DNA from: Deefgea piscis
GTDB lineage: Bacteria; Pseudomonadota; Gammaproteobacteria; Burkholderiales; Chitinibacteraceae
DNA: 64,000 nucleotides
NCBI RefSeq assembly: GCF_013284055.1
Contig: NZ_CP054143.1
Span: forward strand, 806,001-870,000
Reading direction: 5' to 3'
Position numbers and translations under genes: made by a program
Shown here: piece by piece, positions 32,608 through 42,019 of the stretch
Layout: each line of letters opens with the position of its first letter
How positions within the stretch are numbered: the stretch's first letter is position 1
Notes under the pieces: generated by a model
What the model was told of the DNA's origin: nothing
The model's input: only the letters and a program-made list of their open reading frames with translations
Databases searched by the model: none

Positions 32608-32997
32608 GTCAATCGCCAGTGAATACAAACTTGAGTTATGCCTTTGATATGGTTGTTATGCAATGTTCATATCTGGTGTTGATGCTGTGCCGCGCTCGTC
32701 GAGCTGGGGCTTAAAATCCCGTTTAAGCGCACCGAGTGAGGAGAGAGACAAACGGTTTTATCGTTTGGCTCACGACAATCGAGGGCACAGCGGAGCTGGG
32801 CGAGATCAAAATCGCCTTTCTTTTCCCCCACTCTTTGGCGGACAAAAAGTTGAGGTACCGCCACTGACTGCGACTATAAAACACTGTGCCGCAGGCACTT
32901 AAAAACCATAAACACGTAATCTGAACATTGCCGATCATTAGTGGGTATATTGACAAAAAGCTTTAATTTTAAAGTACTCATAGATATACCCAACCCA
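32608..32997. other. Gene-free region, possible decayed dispersed repeat plus palindrome
   Basis: No convincing gene lies in these 390 bases. Positions about 32680-32850 contain inverted segments GCTGTGCC/GGCACAGC and AAACG-GTTTTAT-CGTTT. A GTGCC-GCA-GGCAC hairpin lies at about 32885-32897. The right end is a nested palindrome (separate entry). A 65-codon open frame on the minus strand has no ribosome site and low-complexity character. Confidence 0.4.
32941..32992. repeat. Palindromic unit 3' of corA (GGGTATAT type)
   Basis: TGGGTATAT (32942-32950) and ATATACCCA (32984-32992) are inverted around an inner CTTTAA-TT-TTAAAG palindrome (32961-32974). The 13-base string AGTGGGTATATTG recurs at 38034-38046 in the same position relative to a gene end. 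It may be a dispersed palindromic repeat or a terminator. Confidence 0.5.
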
Positions 32998-34104
32998 TTA
33001 CACCCAACGTCGCAACCAAAAGAATAAACCCAAAAACACCGCAATACAGCCCATTAGCCCCAAGGCTGCGTAATAACCATAGGTCCAGCGTAGCTCGGGC
33101 ATGATGTCAAAATTCATGCCGTAGATACCCGCAATCAGCGTTAGCGGCATAAAAATGGTGGTTATGACGGTGAGTAGCCGCATTTGTTCATTGAGTCGCT
33201 GCGACTGCAATGAAAGATAGATTTCTTGCAGACCGGAAATCATTTCACGTAGTGCTTCAACGGTTTCAATCGATTGCACCGTATGGTCGTACACATCACG
33301 CAAATACAGCTGGGTTTCACTATGAAAAAAATCGGCGTCATCTCGCTGCAGCACATTGAGCATCTCTCGCATCGGCCACAGACTGCGCTTTATTTGCTGC
33401 AAACTACGACGTAATGACTGCACCTCAACCATATGCTCGGGCTGGTTTTCACTATTGATCGCTTCGTCCAGCTCTTCGCAGCGCTCGCCCAATTGCTCAA
33501 GCACTAAAAAATAACGATCAACCAGTTTATCCAATAAGGCATAGGCTAAATAATCGGGACCCAGTTTACGAATTTGGGATTCACTATTTTTAAGCGTATC
33601 GCGAATCGCCGCAAAAGTGCCGCTGGGTTTTTCTTGAAAGGTCAGCACAAAACCACGCCCGACAATCAAGCTCACTTGCTCACCGGAAACACCGTCAGCG
33701 TCCCAATTCATCAATCGGGCGGTGATATACAAATAGCCGGGATATTGCTCAACCTTGGGGCGCTGCTGGGTATTCAGAATGTCTTCTAAAACCAGCGGAT
33801 GCAATTTAAACCGCTGACCAATTAACTTGAGGATTTCAATATTTTCTAAGCCATGCACGTTCAACCACAAGGTATTGAACGTCGGCTGAAAAGTTCGACC
33901 TACATCAACGTCGCTAAAACTGGTCGCCAGGTAATCGCCAGGCAAAGGGCCAAATTCAATTAACGTCGCCAGCGTTGCCGCCGGCGCCTCTCCGCCGACA
34001 TACCGCAAAGTACCGGGATCTGCGCCCGCTTTCGCTGAATTTAAATGCGCTTTTATACGTTGGCGACGGCTCGAATCATTAGATTTACGCCCATGTTTTG
34101 CCAT
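32998..34104 (-). CDS. corA: CorA-family magnesium/cobalt transporter
   Basis: CorA is a pentameric inner-membrane channel for Mg2+ (also Co2+, Ni2+). The 368-residue protein has a basic N-terminal tail, a large cytoplasmic domain, and two C-terminal helices. The signature YGMNF stands at the end of the first helix (about 327-331), followed by MPEL. The ATG at 34104 lies 52 bases inside ppx but has GAGGAA 8 bases ahead, so translational coupling to ppx is likely. Confidence 0.93.
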   Translation of the reverse strand: MAKHGRKSNDSSRRQRIKAHLNSAKAGADPGTLRYVGGEAPAATLATLIEFGPLPGDYLATSFSDVDVGRTFQPTFNTLWLNVHGLENIEILKLIGQRFKLHPLVLEDILNTQQRPKVEQYPGYLYITARLMNWDADGVSGEQVSLIVGRGFVLTFQEKPSGTFAAIRDTLKNSESQIRKLGPDYLAYALLDKLVDRYFLVLEQLGERCEELDEAINSENQPEHMVEVQSLRRSLQQIKRSLWPMREMLNVLQRDDADFFHSETQLYLRDVYDHTVQSIETVEALREMISGLQEIYLSLQSQRLNEQMRLLTVITTIFMPLTLIAGIYGMNFDIMPELRWTYGYYAALGLMGCIAVFLGLFFWLRRWV

Positions 34105-35546
34105 GCAGTGATTTCCTCATTTAAGGCATACATCGTGAGTGGATGCGCCTCTAACCACGCCGCGTCTAATTCTAAGCAATAGCCGCCAGCACAATGCGAC
34201 AGCAAACCCAATGGCGGCGCCTCATCCAGACGTGCACGATAAAACAACACCGCCATGCGTAAGCATAAAATGGCATCCCACTCAGCAGGTTGAATCTCTT
34301 GATCGGCGAGTTTGCTCAAACTACCAGCATGCGCCAGCACCAGCCGTGATAACCAATTTTGTTCACGCTTAGAAAAACCCGGCATATCGGCATGCTGCAA
34401 AATATACGCCGAATGCTTATGATAGCTGGCATGGGCAATCGAGCGGCCCACTTCGTGTAATCCCGCAGCCATCGTTAGGTTTCTGGCCAGCACGACATCA
34501 TCGCTTTGCGTTTCACCGCGCAGCACATCAAATAATTGCGCAGCCAATTGCGACACCCGATATGCTTGCGGTCCATCCACATGGTAACGGCGCTGAAAGA
34601 AATCCACCGTTCGGTCTCGCACATCATATTGGGTTTGGCGTTGTACCAAATCATAAAGCACGCCATCACGCAGCGCGCCATAAGTGATCGACATGCGCTC
34701 GATACCGAGCATATCAAAGGCCGCCTGCATAATCGCTAAGCCACCGGGCAATACCGGGCGCCGATCATCGCGCAAACCGTTTAATTGCAAACTATTGATA
34801 TGGCCGGCAGCAATCATTTTGCTGCGCAAAGCCGCTAAACCATCGCGAGTAATACCCAGTGGCGATAAATCGTTTAATTCTAAAATATCAGCTAATGATC
34901 GCGCCGTCCCTGAAGTACCGATCGCTCTTTGCCATTCTCCCGAGTAAAACGTGGGGACCAAGGGCAAGAAAGCCCCTCGCGCAGCGAGCTCGGCCGTTTC
35001 CATTCGTTCACGCGTAATAACACCATCGGGAAAATAACGCGCACTCCAACCCACACAACCGAGCTGAATGCTTTCCGTACTAAATGAGCGATACTGACTG
35101 CCGATGATTAACTCGGTTGATCCGCCGCCAATATCAATCACCAAGCGGCGCTCTCGCGTACTCGGCAAACTGTGTGCGGCACCGATATAAATTAATCGCG
35201 CTTCTTCGCGGCCAGCAATAATCTCAATGGGAAAACCCAAGGCCGCCTCGGCCTGAGGTAAAAAAGCGGCGCTATTTCTAGCGATACGAAAGGTATTGGT
35301 GGCAACCGCACGCACGCATTGCGGCGGCAAGCCAGCCAAGCGCTCCCCAAATCGCGCGAGTGCCGCGGTCATTTCGTCGATGGCTTCAGCAGTTAAACAA
35401 CCATGGGCATCTAAACCGGCACCTAAACGAACCGTTTCTTTCAAAGAATCCAGCGGAAACAAAGCCCCTTCGACCACACGGGCGACTTGCAAGCGAAAAC
35501 TGTTGGAGCCGAGATCCACAGCGGCAATGACAGAACAGTCGCCCAT
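34053..35546 (-). CDS. ppx: Exopolyphosphatase (Ppx/GppA family)
   Basis: Ppx removes terminal phosphate from polyphosphate; relatives also hydrolyse pppGpp. The 497-residue protein has the ASKHA-type ATPase fold motifs AAVDLGSNSFRLQVARV at 8-24 and DIGGGSTELIIG at about 140-151, plus a C-terminal HD-like helical domain with LHEVGRSIAHASYHKHS. It follows phoU after 162 bases and overlaps corA. Distinction between Ppx and GppA is not certain from sequence alone. Confidence 0.93.
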   Translation of the reverse strand: MGDCSVIAAVDLGSNSFRLQVARVVEGALFPLDSLKETVRLGAGLDAHGCLTAEAIDEMTAALARFGERLAGLPPQCVRAVATNTFRIARNSAAFLPQAEAALGFPIEIIAGREEARLIYIGAAHSLPSTRERRLVIDIGGGSTELIIGSQYRSFSTESIQLGCVGWSARYFPDGVITRERMETAELAARGAFLPLVPTFYSGEWQRAIGTSGTARSLADILELNDLSPLGITRDGLAALRSKMIAAGHINSLQLNGLRDDRRPVLPGGLAIMQAAFDMLGIERMSITYGALRDGVLYDLVQRQTQYDVRDRTVDFFQRRYHVDGPQAYRVSQLAAQLFDVLRGETQSDDVVLARNLTMAAGLHEVGRSIAHASYHKHSAYILQHADMPGFSKREQNWLSRLVLAHAGSLSKLADQEIQPAEWDAILCLRMAVLFYRARLDEAPPLGLLSHCAGGYCLELDAAWLEAHPLTMYALNEEITAWQNMGVNLMIRAVANV

Positions 35547-35622
35547 TCAGTAAAACTCCAGTAGGTAGCGGGTTTGCGGGCATAACAATACGTAAAAGTC
35601 ATGTTTGTGGCAAACGCAAATC

Positions 35623-35650
35623 ATAAAGGGCAGCCACAGCCGCCCTTTAT
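35623..35650 (-). terminator. Weak hairpin between phoU and ppx
   Basis: ATAAAGGGC and GCCCTTTAT form a 9-bp stem around a 10-base loop in the 162-base gap. The following minus-strand sequence is only weakly T-rich, so partial termination at most. Confidence 0.4.
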
Positions 35651-35708
35651 TAGACACTACTTCCTTCAGACTAGGGCAATAAACCTCACCCTAATCTGAT
35701 ACATCAGC

Positions 35709-36410
35709 TTACTGCAAAGCGACGCGATCGACTTCTTCTTGGGTTTTATGGCGAACATCTTGGCCTTTAACCAAGTAAATCACATGCTCGGCGACATTCA
35801 CCCCCAAATCACCAATACGCTCAATGGCTTTGGCAATCCACAAAATATCCAAAATCAAGGTAATCGAACGTGGATCTTCCATCATGACGGTAATCAATTG
35901 GCGATGCAGCGCTTGATATTCTTGATCCAGCTGCGCATCAGCACGAATGACTTCTGACGCACTCACCGCATCCATACGGGCAAATGAATCAAGCGCATTG
36001 GACAACATATCCAGCGCCAAATCCGCAATATGGTTGAGGTCATGAAAACGTGGCACTTGCAAACGGCCAGATTCATAAATGTTTTTTGCTCGTTTGCAGA
36101 TTCGATACGCTTTATCGCCAATGCGTTCCAAATCTTCAACCGACTTAATCACCGTCATCACCATCCGCAAATCGGTGGCCGCAGGCTGACGACGCGCAAT
36201 CATATGCACACACATATCATCGAGCTTGACGTGCATTTGATTCACTTGCGTTTCTTGATCAATGACTTTATTAATAATTGCCACATCGCCCGATGCCAAA
36301 GCTTGCATCGCCAAGCGAACTTGCTCTTCGACCAAGCCGGCCATTCCCATCACTTGGGAGCGAATTGCCTCTAAATCGGCATCAAATTGCTTTGAAATAT
36401 GTTCTGACAT
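35709..36410 (-). CDS. phoU: Phosphate uptake regulator PhoU
   Basis: PhoU links the Pst transporter to the PhoR/PhoB two-component system and represses the Pho regulon when phosphate is plentiful. From ATG 36410 the 233-residue helical protein reads MSEHISKQFDADLEAIRSQV. An upstream in-frame Met adds 11 unlikely residues. Two PhoU repeats carry the metal-binding type motifs DLERIGDKAYRICKRA and AIERIGDLGVNVAEH. No pst genes lie nearby; ppx follows, matching a polyphosphate link. Confidence 0.95.
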   Translation of the reverse strand: MSEHISKQFDADLEAIRSQVMGMAGLVEEQVRLAMQALASGDVAIINKVIDQETQVNQMHVKLDDMCVHMIARRQPAATDLRMVMTVIKSVEDLERIGDKAYRICKRAKNIYESGRLQVPRFHDLNHIADLALDMLSNALDSFARMDAVSASEVIRADAQLDQEYQALHRQLITVMMEDPRSITLILDILWIAKAIERIGDLGVNVAEHVIYLVKGQDVRHKTQEEVDRVALQ

Positions 36411-36484
36411 GACACAGCTTCTCCAGTGTATTAATCGGTGCAAAATACCAGCTTTTTATTACAGTACTGTTTCATCTGCCCGTG

Positions 36485-36509
36485 AGCGGCGAATTTTTCA
36501 TCCGCCGCT
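36485..36509 (-). terminator. Stem-loop after rpiA
   Basis: AGCGGCG and CGCCGCT pair around an 11-base loop just after the rpiA stop. No T-tract follows on the minus strand, so it is a putative terminator or stabilising stem. Confidence 0.35.
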
Positions 36510-36515
36510 GCTCGC

Positions 36516-37172
36516 TTATTTAATGGTTTTCACCCCGTTAGCCGTACCCAATAAGAGCACGTCAGCACGGCGATGGGCAAATAAACCGTTGGTCACAACG
36601 CCAACAATTTGATTAATTTGTGTTTCCAACACGGTAGCCTGACTAATCGACAAACCATGCACATCAATAATGATATTCCCGTTATCAGTCACTACGCCTT
36701 CACGGTAAGCAGGGTGTCCGCCCAATTTAACCAACTCACGCGCCACATGAGAGCGCGCCATTGGGATGACTTCCACCGGCAACGGAAAATTACCCAATAC
36801 ATCGACCAATTTGCTTTCATCGCAAATACAGATAAATTGCCCAGCAACCGCTGCAATGATTTTCTCGCGCGTTAACGCCGCGCCACCACCCTTAATCATT
36901 TGCAATTGATGATTAATTTCATCCGCGCCATCAACATACACCGGCAAGTCATCAATGGTATTTAAATCAAATACCGGAATCCCGTGTGATTTTAAGCGCG
37001 CTACGCTGGCTTCTGACGAAGACACCGCGCCTTTAATTTGGCCTTTGATTTCAGCTAATGCATCAATAAAGTAATTGGCAGTCGAACCAGTACCAACGCC
37101 AACAATACAATTTTCAGGCACATAGGCGACTGCTGCACGGCCTACCGCTTCTTTCAATTCATTCTGTGTCAT
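36516..37172 (-). CDS. rpiA: Ribose-5-phosphate isomerase A
   Basis: RpiA interconverts ribose-5-phosphate and ribulose-5-phosphate in the pentose phosphate pathway. From ATG 37172 (AGGAG 9 bases ahead) the protein is 218 residues, [18 protein letters not shown] onward. Phosphate-binding GVGTGSTA, the active-site stretch [20 protein letters not shown], and [10 protein letters not shown] are present. An ATG 27 bases upstream would add residues not typical of the family. Confidence 0.97.
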   Translation of the reverse strand: MTQNELKEAVGRAAVAYVPENCIVGVGTGSTANYFIDALAEIKGQIKGAVSSSEASVARLKSHGIPVFDLNTIDDLPVYVDGADEINHQLQMIKGGGAALTREKIIAAVAGQFICICDESKLVDVLGNFPLPVEVIPMARSHVARELVKLGGHPAYREGVVTDNGNIIIDVHGLSISQATVLETQINQIVGVVTNGLFAHRRADVLLLGTANGVKTIK

Positions 37173-37357
37173 GTGGTTCAACTCCTGATTAGCCGCCATT
37201 AAAAATAACTACACCAAGGTTTCTGCTAACGTGGTTTGTCTCGCAGTACAAACCCATCGTTAACAAGCCTCTCATTCTAGCGCCGAACACCGGCAATGAA
37301 GCTTGTGACGCATCAAACACCATTTGATGGCCAGCGCAAAGTCGCCAAACATCGCGA

Positions 37358-37957
37358 TTAAAGCGACACTAAATACTGCCGAATCCCATCGAGCAGCATT
37401 TGCACGGCAATCGCCGTCAAAATCAAACCCATTAAACGCTCAAATGCCGTCGTTACCTGCGCGCCGAGCACTTGGCTAATTTTTTCCGAAAACGCCAATG
37501 TGAGAGCGCAAATGAGCATGGTTAACGCCAATGCCGCCACCCACACTTCAATCCGCTCCGGATCGCGCGAAACCAATAACAGCACCGTGGCCAATGCCGA
37601 TGGTCCTGCCAATAAAGGAATCGCCAACGGCACAATATACGGCTCGCCCTCGCTGGTGTCGCCAAAAACGCCATCGGGATGGGGAAACACCATCCGCAGC
37701 GCAATTAAAAACAAAATCACGCCACCGGCAATACCGAGTGAGGTTTGCGACAAATGCATGACTTCAAGAAACTTTTGGCCAAACAACATAAAAGTCACCA
37801 GCACCACAAACGCAACACTGACCTCGCGAAAAATCATTCGCCAGCGCCGCGCCTTGGGGACTTTTTTCATCATTGCGACAAACAAAGGAATGCCGCCCAA
37901 GGGATCAATCACCAAGAGCAGCAAAATAAAAGCGGAAAGAAAAGTTTGTGATTCCAT
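37358..37957 (-). CDS. MarC family membrane protein
   Basis: MarC-family proteins are six-helix inner-membrane proteins whose function is still poorly defined. The 199-residue product has the family opening FILLLLVIDPLGGIPLFVAM, GIAGGVILFLIALRMV in the middle, and PLAIPLLAGPSALATVLLL. No ribosome site of note precedes the ATG at 37957. It is followed by an imperfect CATCAAA/TTTGATG hairpin and stands between rpiA and the TPR genes. Confidence 0.88.
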   Translation of the reverse strand: MESQTFLSAFILLLLVIDPLGGIPLFVAMMKKVPKARRWRMIFREVSVAFVVLVTFMLFGQKFLEVMHLSQTSLGIAGGVILFLIALRMVFPHPDGVFGDTSEGEPYIVPLAIPLLAGPSALATVLLLVSRDPERIEVWVAALALTMLICALTLAFSEKISQVLGAQVTTAFERLMGLILTAIAVQMLLDGIRQYLVSL

Positions 37958-38033
37958 AGCTTAGTGTACATCCAAACAAGCTAAATATTGATTCGGGAAA
38001 GCCATCAAATCCAAGCTATTTTTCCAAAATTTG

Positions 38034-38085
38034 AGTGGGTATATTGTTGCAGAATTTAATCAAAAAGGATTACAACATCATACCC
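38034..38085. repeat. Second GGGTAT palindromic unit, 3' of a TPR gene
   Basis: AGTGGGTATATTG here matches 32940-32952 exactly. GGGTAT (38037-38042) is inverted at ATACCC (38080-38085). As at the first copy, it lies just beyond the stop of a minus-strand gene (38094). The inner sequence differs between copies. Confidence 0.45.
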
Positions 38086-38093
38086 CGTCTTTT

Positions 38094-39158
38094 TTAGACT
38101 ACGGGCAGATGCGGCATGATTGCAGGCATTTTTTGTAGCTGTAACACTCGGCTTTGCGTTTCAAGCTGCATTATTTTTTGGCGATGCGTAGCGCTGATTT
38201 TTCGCTCGGGCAAAGACTGCTGTGCAAATAGCTGCGCGTAAAAAGGCAGCGCTAACTCAGCTTGCTGCTTAGCCAGATAGCAATCAATTAAAGCCTTGCA
38301 ACAGCGGGTTTGTAGGCTAGGTACGCCTGCCTGCTCTGCTAACTGCTGCGCTTGTAATAAAATGGCTTCCGCGTCTGTTGCTTGCAATTGCAGCAAGATC
38401 TCACCCAAACCCGTCAACGCATGCGCCTTGCCCCACAGATTATCATTGGCGCTATGCAAATCATACGCCGTTGCCAACTCAACTCTAGCCTGCTGCAACA
38501 TGCCTTGTTGCCCATGAATCAAACCGCGGTAATACACAATTTCTGCCGCCCACACTTTATTGTGCAACGGCAGCTCCATTAAACGCTCGGCGCGGGCAAT
38601 CGCATCTAAAGCTTGAGCATAACGCTGCAAACGATATTGATCACTCGCGACATACAGCAAGGCATCGCACTCTAGCAGTGGATCGGCAATCGCCACCGCC
38701 ATTTTGAGCGCCATTTCACTGCAACGCAAAGCGGCTTCATCATCTTTAAAACCGATATAAACCTGACCAATCCCTAAATAAACCCGAACACATTGCCCGA
38801 GGTTTTGTGCTGCTTTGGCCTGCATTAACGCTTTAGTCCATTGATCGAGTGCCAATAAAGGCTGATCATTCAATAAATAAGACGTCGCCAACAACAGTAA
38901 TGAATTGGTCGAGCTGCCAATCTGCCCAGCTTGCCGATAACTCGCCGCCGCCTGACTAAATGCCGTTTGCGCCGCATGATGCGCACTAAAATGCTGATGG
39001 GCGTGCCCTAAAATATCTAACGCCATCCCGTGTAACCGCGGGTCAGCTTGGCTTTCAGCCACCCATTGCTGCGCTTGATCGGGCAAAGGCGGCGAGCCGC
39101 ACTCGGCACAACTTAACACCGTCTCAAGTTGAGTCAATAACGCTAAACGCGCGGTCAT
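38094..39158 (-). CDS. TPR-repeat protein
   Basis: Function not known. The 354-residue protein is almost entirely helical, with degenerate tetratricopeptide repeats rich in Ala, Gln and Leu (for example LGHAHQHFSAHHAAQTAF and AHALTGLGEILLQL). No signal peptide is visible, so a cytoplasmic scaffold is likely. The start at 39158 overlaps the stop of the upstream gene as ATGA, with GGGAG about 8 bases ahead, so it is translationally coupled to the TPR/GGDEF-like protein. An ATG 15 bases earlier is less likely. Confidence 0.8.
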   Translation of the reverse strand: MTARLALLTQLETVLSCAECGSPPLPDQAQQWVAESQADPRLHGMALDILGHAHQHFSAHHAAQTAFSQAAASYRQAGQIGSSTNSLLLLATSYLLNDQPLLALDQWTKALMQAKAAQNLGQCVRVYLGIGQVYIGFKDDEAALRCSEMALKMAVAIADPLLECDALLYVASDQYRLQRYAQALDAIARAERLMELPLHNKVWAAEIVYYRGLIHGQQGMLQQARVELATAYDLHSANDNLWGKAHALTGLGEILLQLQATDAEAILLQAQQLAEQAGVPSLQTRCCKALIDCYLAKQQAELALPFYAQLFAQQSLPERKISATHRQKIMQLETQSRVLQLQKMPAIMPHLPVV

Positions 39159-40435
39159 ACTGCCATCTCCCACACCACGGCACCCGCGCCATGACGCATC
39201 GCCAAATACAAAGCCAAATCTGCACGCAATTGCAATACGTCCACGGTGTCGCCCTGCTGATAAATTGTGCCGCCCATACTTAGCGTCAGTGCCTCGGGTA
39301 AATCACTAAAATCCAATAACGCGAGCTGATGTTGAATTTGCTCAATCAATACATTGGCCAAGTCTGCCGAGCTAGCGGGCAACATCAATTTAAAGACCAA
39401 CTGCCCGCCCGCAATCAACTCCGCCCCTTCTGGTAGCGTGTCTTGCAAAACCTTGGCAATGCGCACACTGCAATCATTACTTTTTGCTTCGCCCATTACG
39501 TCGCGCAAATAGGTCGATTGATCAACGCCAAGGTGCAATACACATAAAGACGGATGATCAATCGCCTGAGCCAACAACATCGGCCAGCGCGCTTCCAAAT
39601 AACGTAGATTATGTAAGCCCGTCACCGCATCACGATAAGTGGTGCTTTCCAGCAAACGCACCTGTTCATCTTGCTGAGCGTTTTTTAGTCGCAGTAGATC
39701 AATCTCAATATCGCTAGTGGTTTGCTGGAGTTTGAATTCGACCTCACGTAAGCGCCGTGGACGTTGTGGTTTTTTTTGTTGCGCTAAATGCAACATGGCC
39801 GCCTGATAAAAATCAACTGCCGCCGCGAACTGCTGGCACGCTTGGCTCGCCTGCGCCAATTTAATCAGCATTGCGCCGCGCAAATCACTGGCGCCAGCAT
39901 GCGCCAAAGCCGAACTCGCCCGGCTGATCGCCGCTGGTAAGCCATCGATTTGATTCATTCGTAGATACAGCGACAAAATCGACCAATGCAACATAAAGCT
40001 TTCGCCATCATCAACCAATAACACCGCTTGCTCAAATTGCGCCAAAGCCGCCGGCCATTGCTGCTGTAATTGATACAAGCGAGCAGACTGCGCCAGTAAA
40101 ACGGCATCGTTTTGCAGCACAGTCATTGCTAACGCTTGTGCTTGCAATGGCGCAGCGGCTGTCTCTTGGCCCATCGCCCACAAATCAGCCGCCAGACCTA
40201 AATAAGCCGAGCAATAGTGCGCCTCACGCTCAGCCAAAGAGAGCGCGTGCTGATGCAAGCTTAAAGCGCGTTCAAATTGCCCACTGTCATGCACAATGTC
40301 TGCGATTGCCAACCAATAACCGGCTTCATTACTCTGCTCAACTTGAGCATGGCTCAGACCATCAAGAAAGTGTTGCAATGCCTGATGAGATTGCCCTTGC
40401 TGCAGCAGAGTACGGCCCAAAACCAAAGAATTCAT
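39155..40435 (-). CDS. TPR protein with degenerate GGDEF domain
   Basis: The 426-residue protein has N-terminal TPR-like repeats (about 1-220), a coiled-coil-like linker (230-262), and a C-terminal GGDEF fold. The entry motif RDAVTGLHNLRYLEAR (268-283) and the late motif RADLALYLAMRHGAGAVV are recognisable. The active site reads GGQLV at 343-347 instead of GGDEF, and one metal-binding Asp is Gly303, so cyclase activity is very unlikely. It may bind a nucleotide or act as a partner of the next gene, coupled by an ATGA overlap. Confidence 0.8.
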   Translation of the reverse strand: MNSLVLGRTLLQQGQSHQALQHFLDGLSHAQVEQSNEAGYWLAIADIVHDSGQFERALSLHQHALSLAEREAHYCSAYLGLAADLWAMGQETAAAPLQAQALAMTVLQNDAVLLAQSARLYQLQQQWPAALAQFEQAVLLVDDGESFMLHWSILSLYLRMNQIDGLPAAISRASSALAHAGASDLRGAMLIKLAQASQACQQFAAAVDFYQAAMLHLAQQKKPQRPRRLREVEFKLQQTTSDIEIDLLRLKNAQQDEQVRLLESTTYRDAVTGLHNLRYLEARWPMLLAQAIDHPSLCVLHLGVDQSTYLRDVMGEAKSNDCSVRIAKVLQDTLPEGAELIAGGQLVFKLMLPASSADLANVLIEQIQHQLALLDFSDLPEALTLSMGGTIYQQGDTVDVLQLRADLALYLAMRHGAGAVVWEMAV

Positions 40436-40483
40436 TACTTACCCAAACCTTAAGCGCAATACCTATCTAAACAGACAAAACAT

Positions 40484-40507
40484 AAAAAAAGCCTCGCAAA
40501 GCGAGGC
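40484..40507 (-). terminator. Terminator of the inner gltBD operon
   Basis: GCCTCGC-TTT-GCGAGGC on the minus strand is followed by seven T residues, starting 20 bases after the gltD stop at 40527. It also separates this operon from the TPR genes. Confidence 0.85.
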
Positions 40508-40526
40508 CTTTTTTATTTCAATAGCC

Positions 40527-42014
<1,488 letters not shown>

Positions 42015-42019
42015 CTAAA

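Noticed and set aside
32667-32864. 65-codon minus-strand open frame in the gap before corA
   Set aside because: No ribosome site, no recognisable domain, and it lies in a region of inverted segments likely to be repeat DNA.
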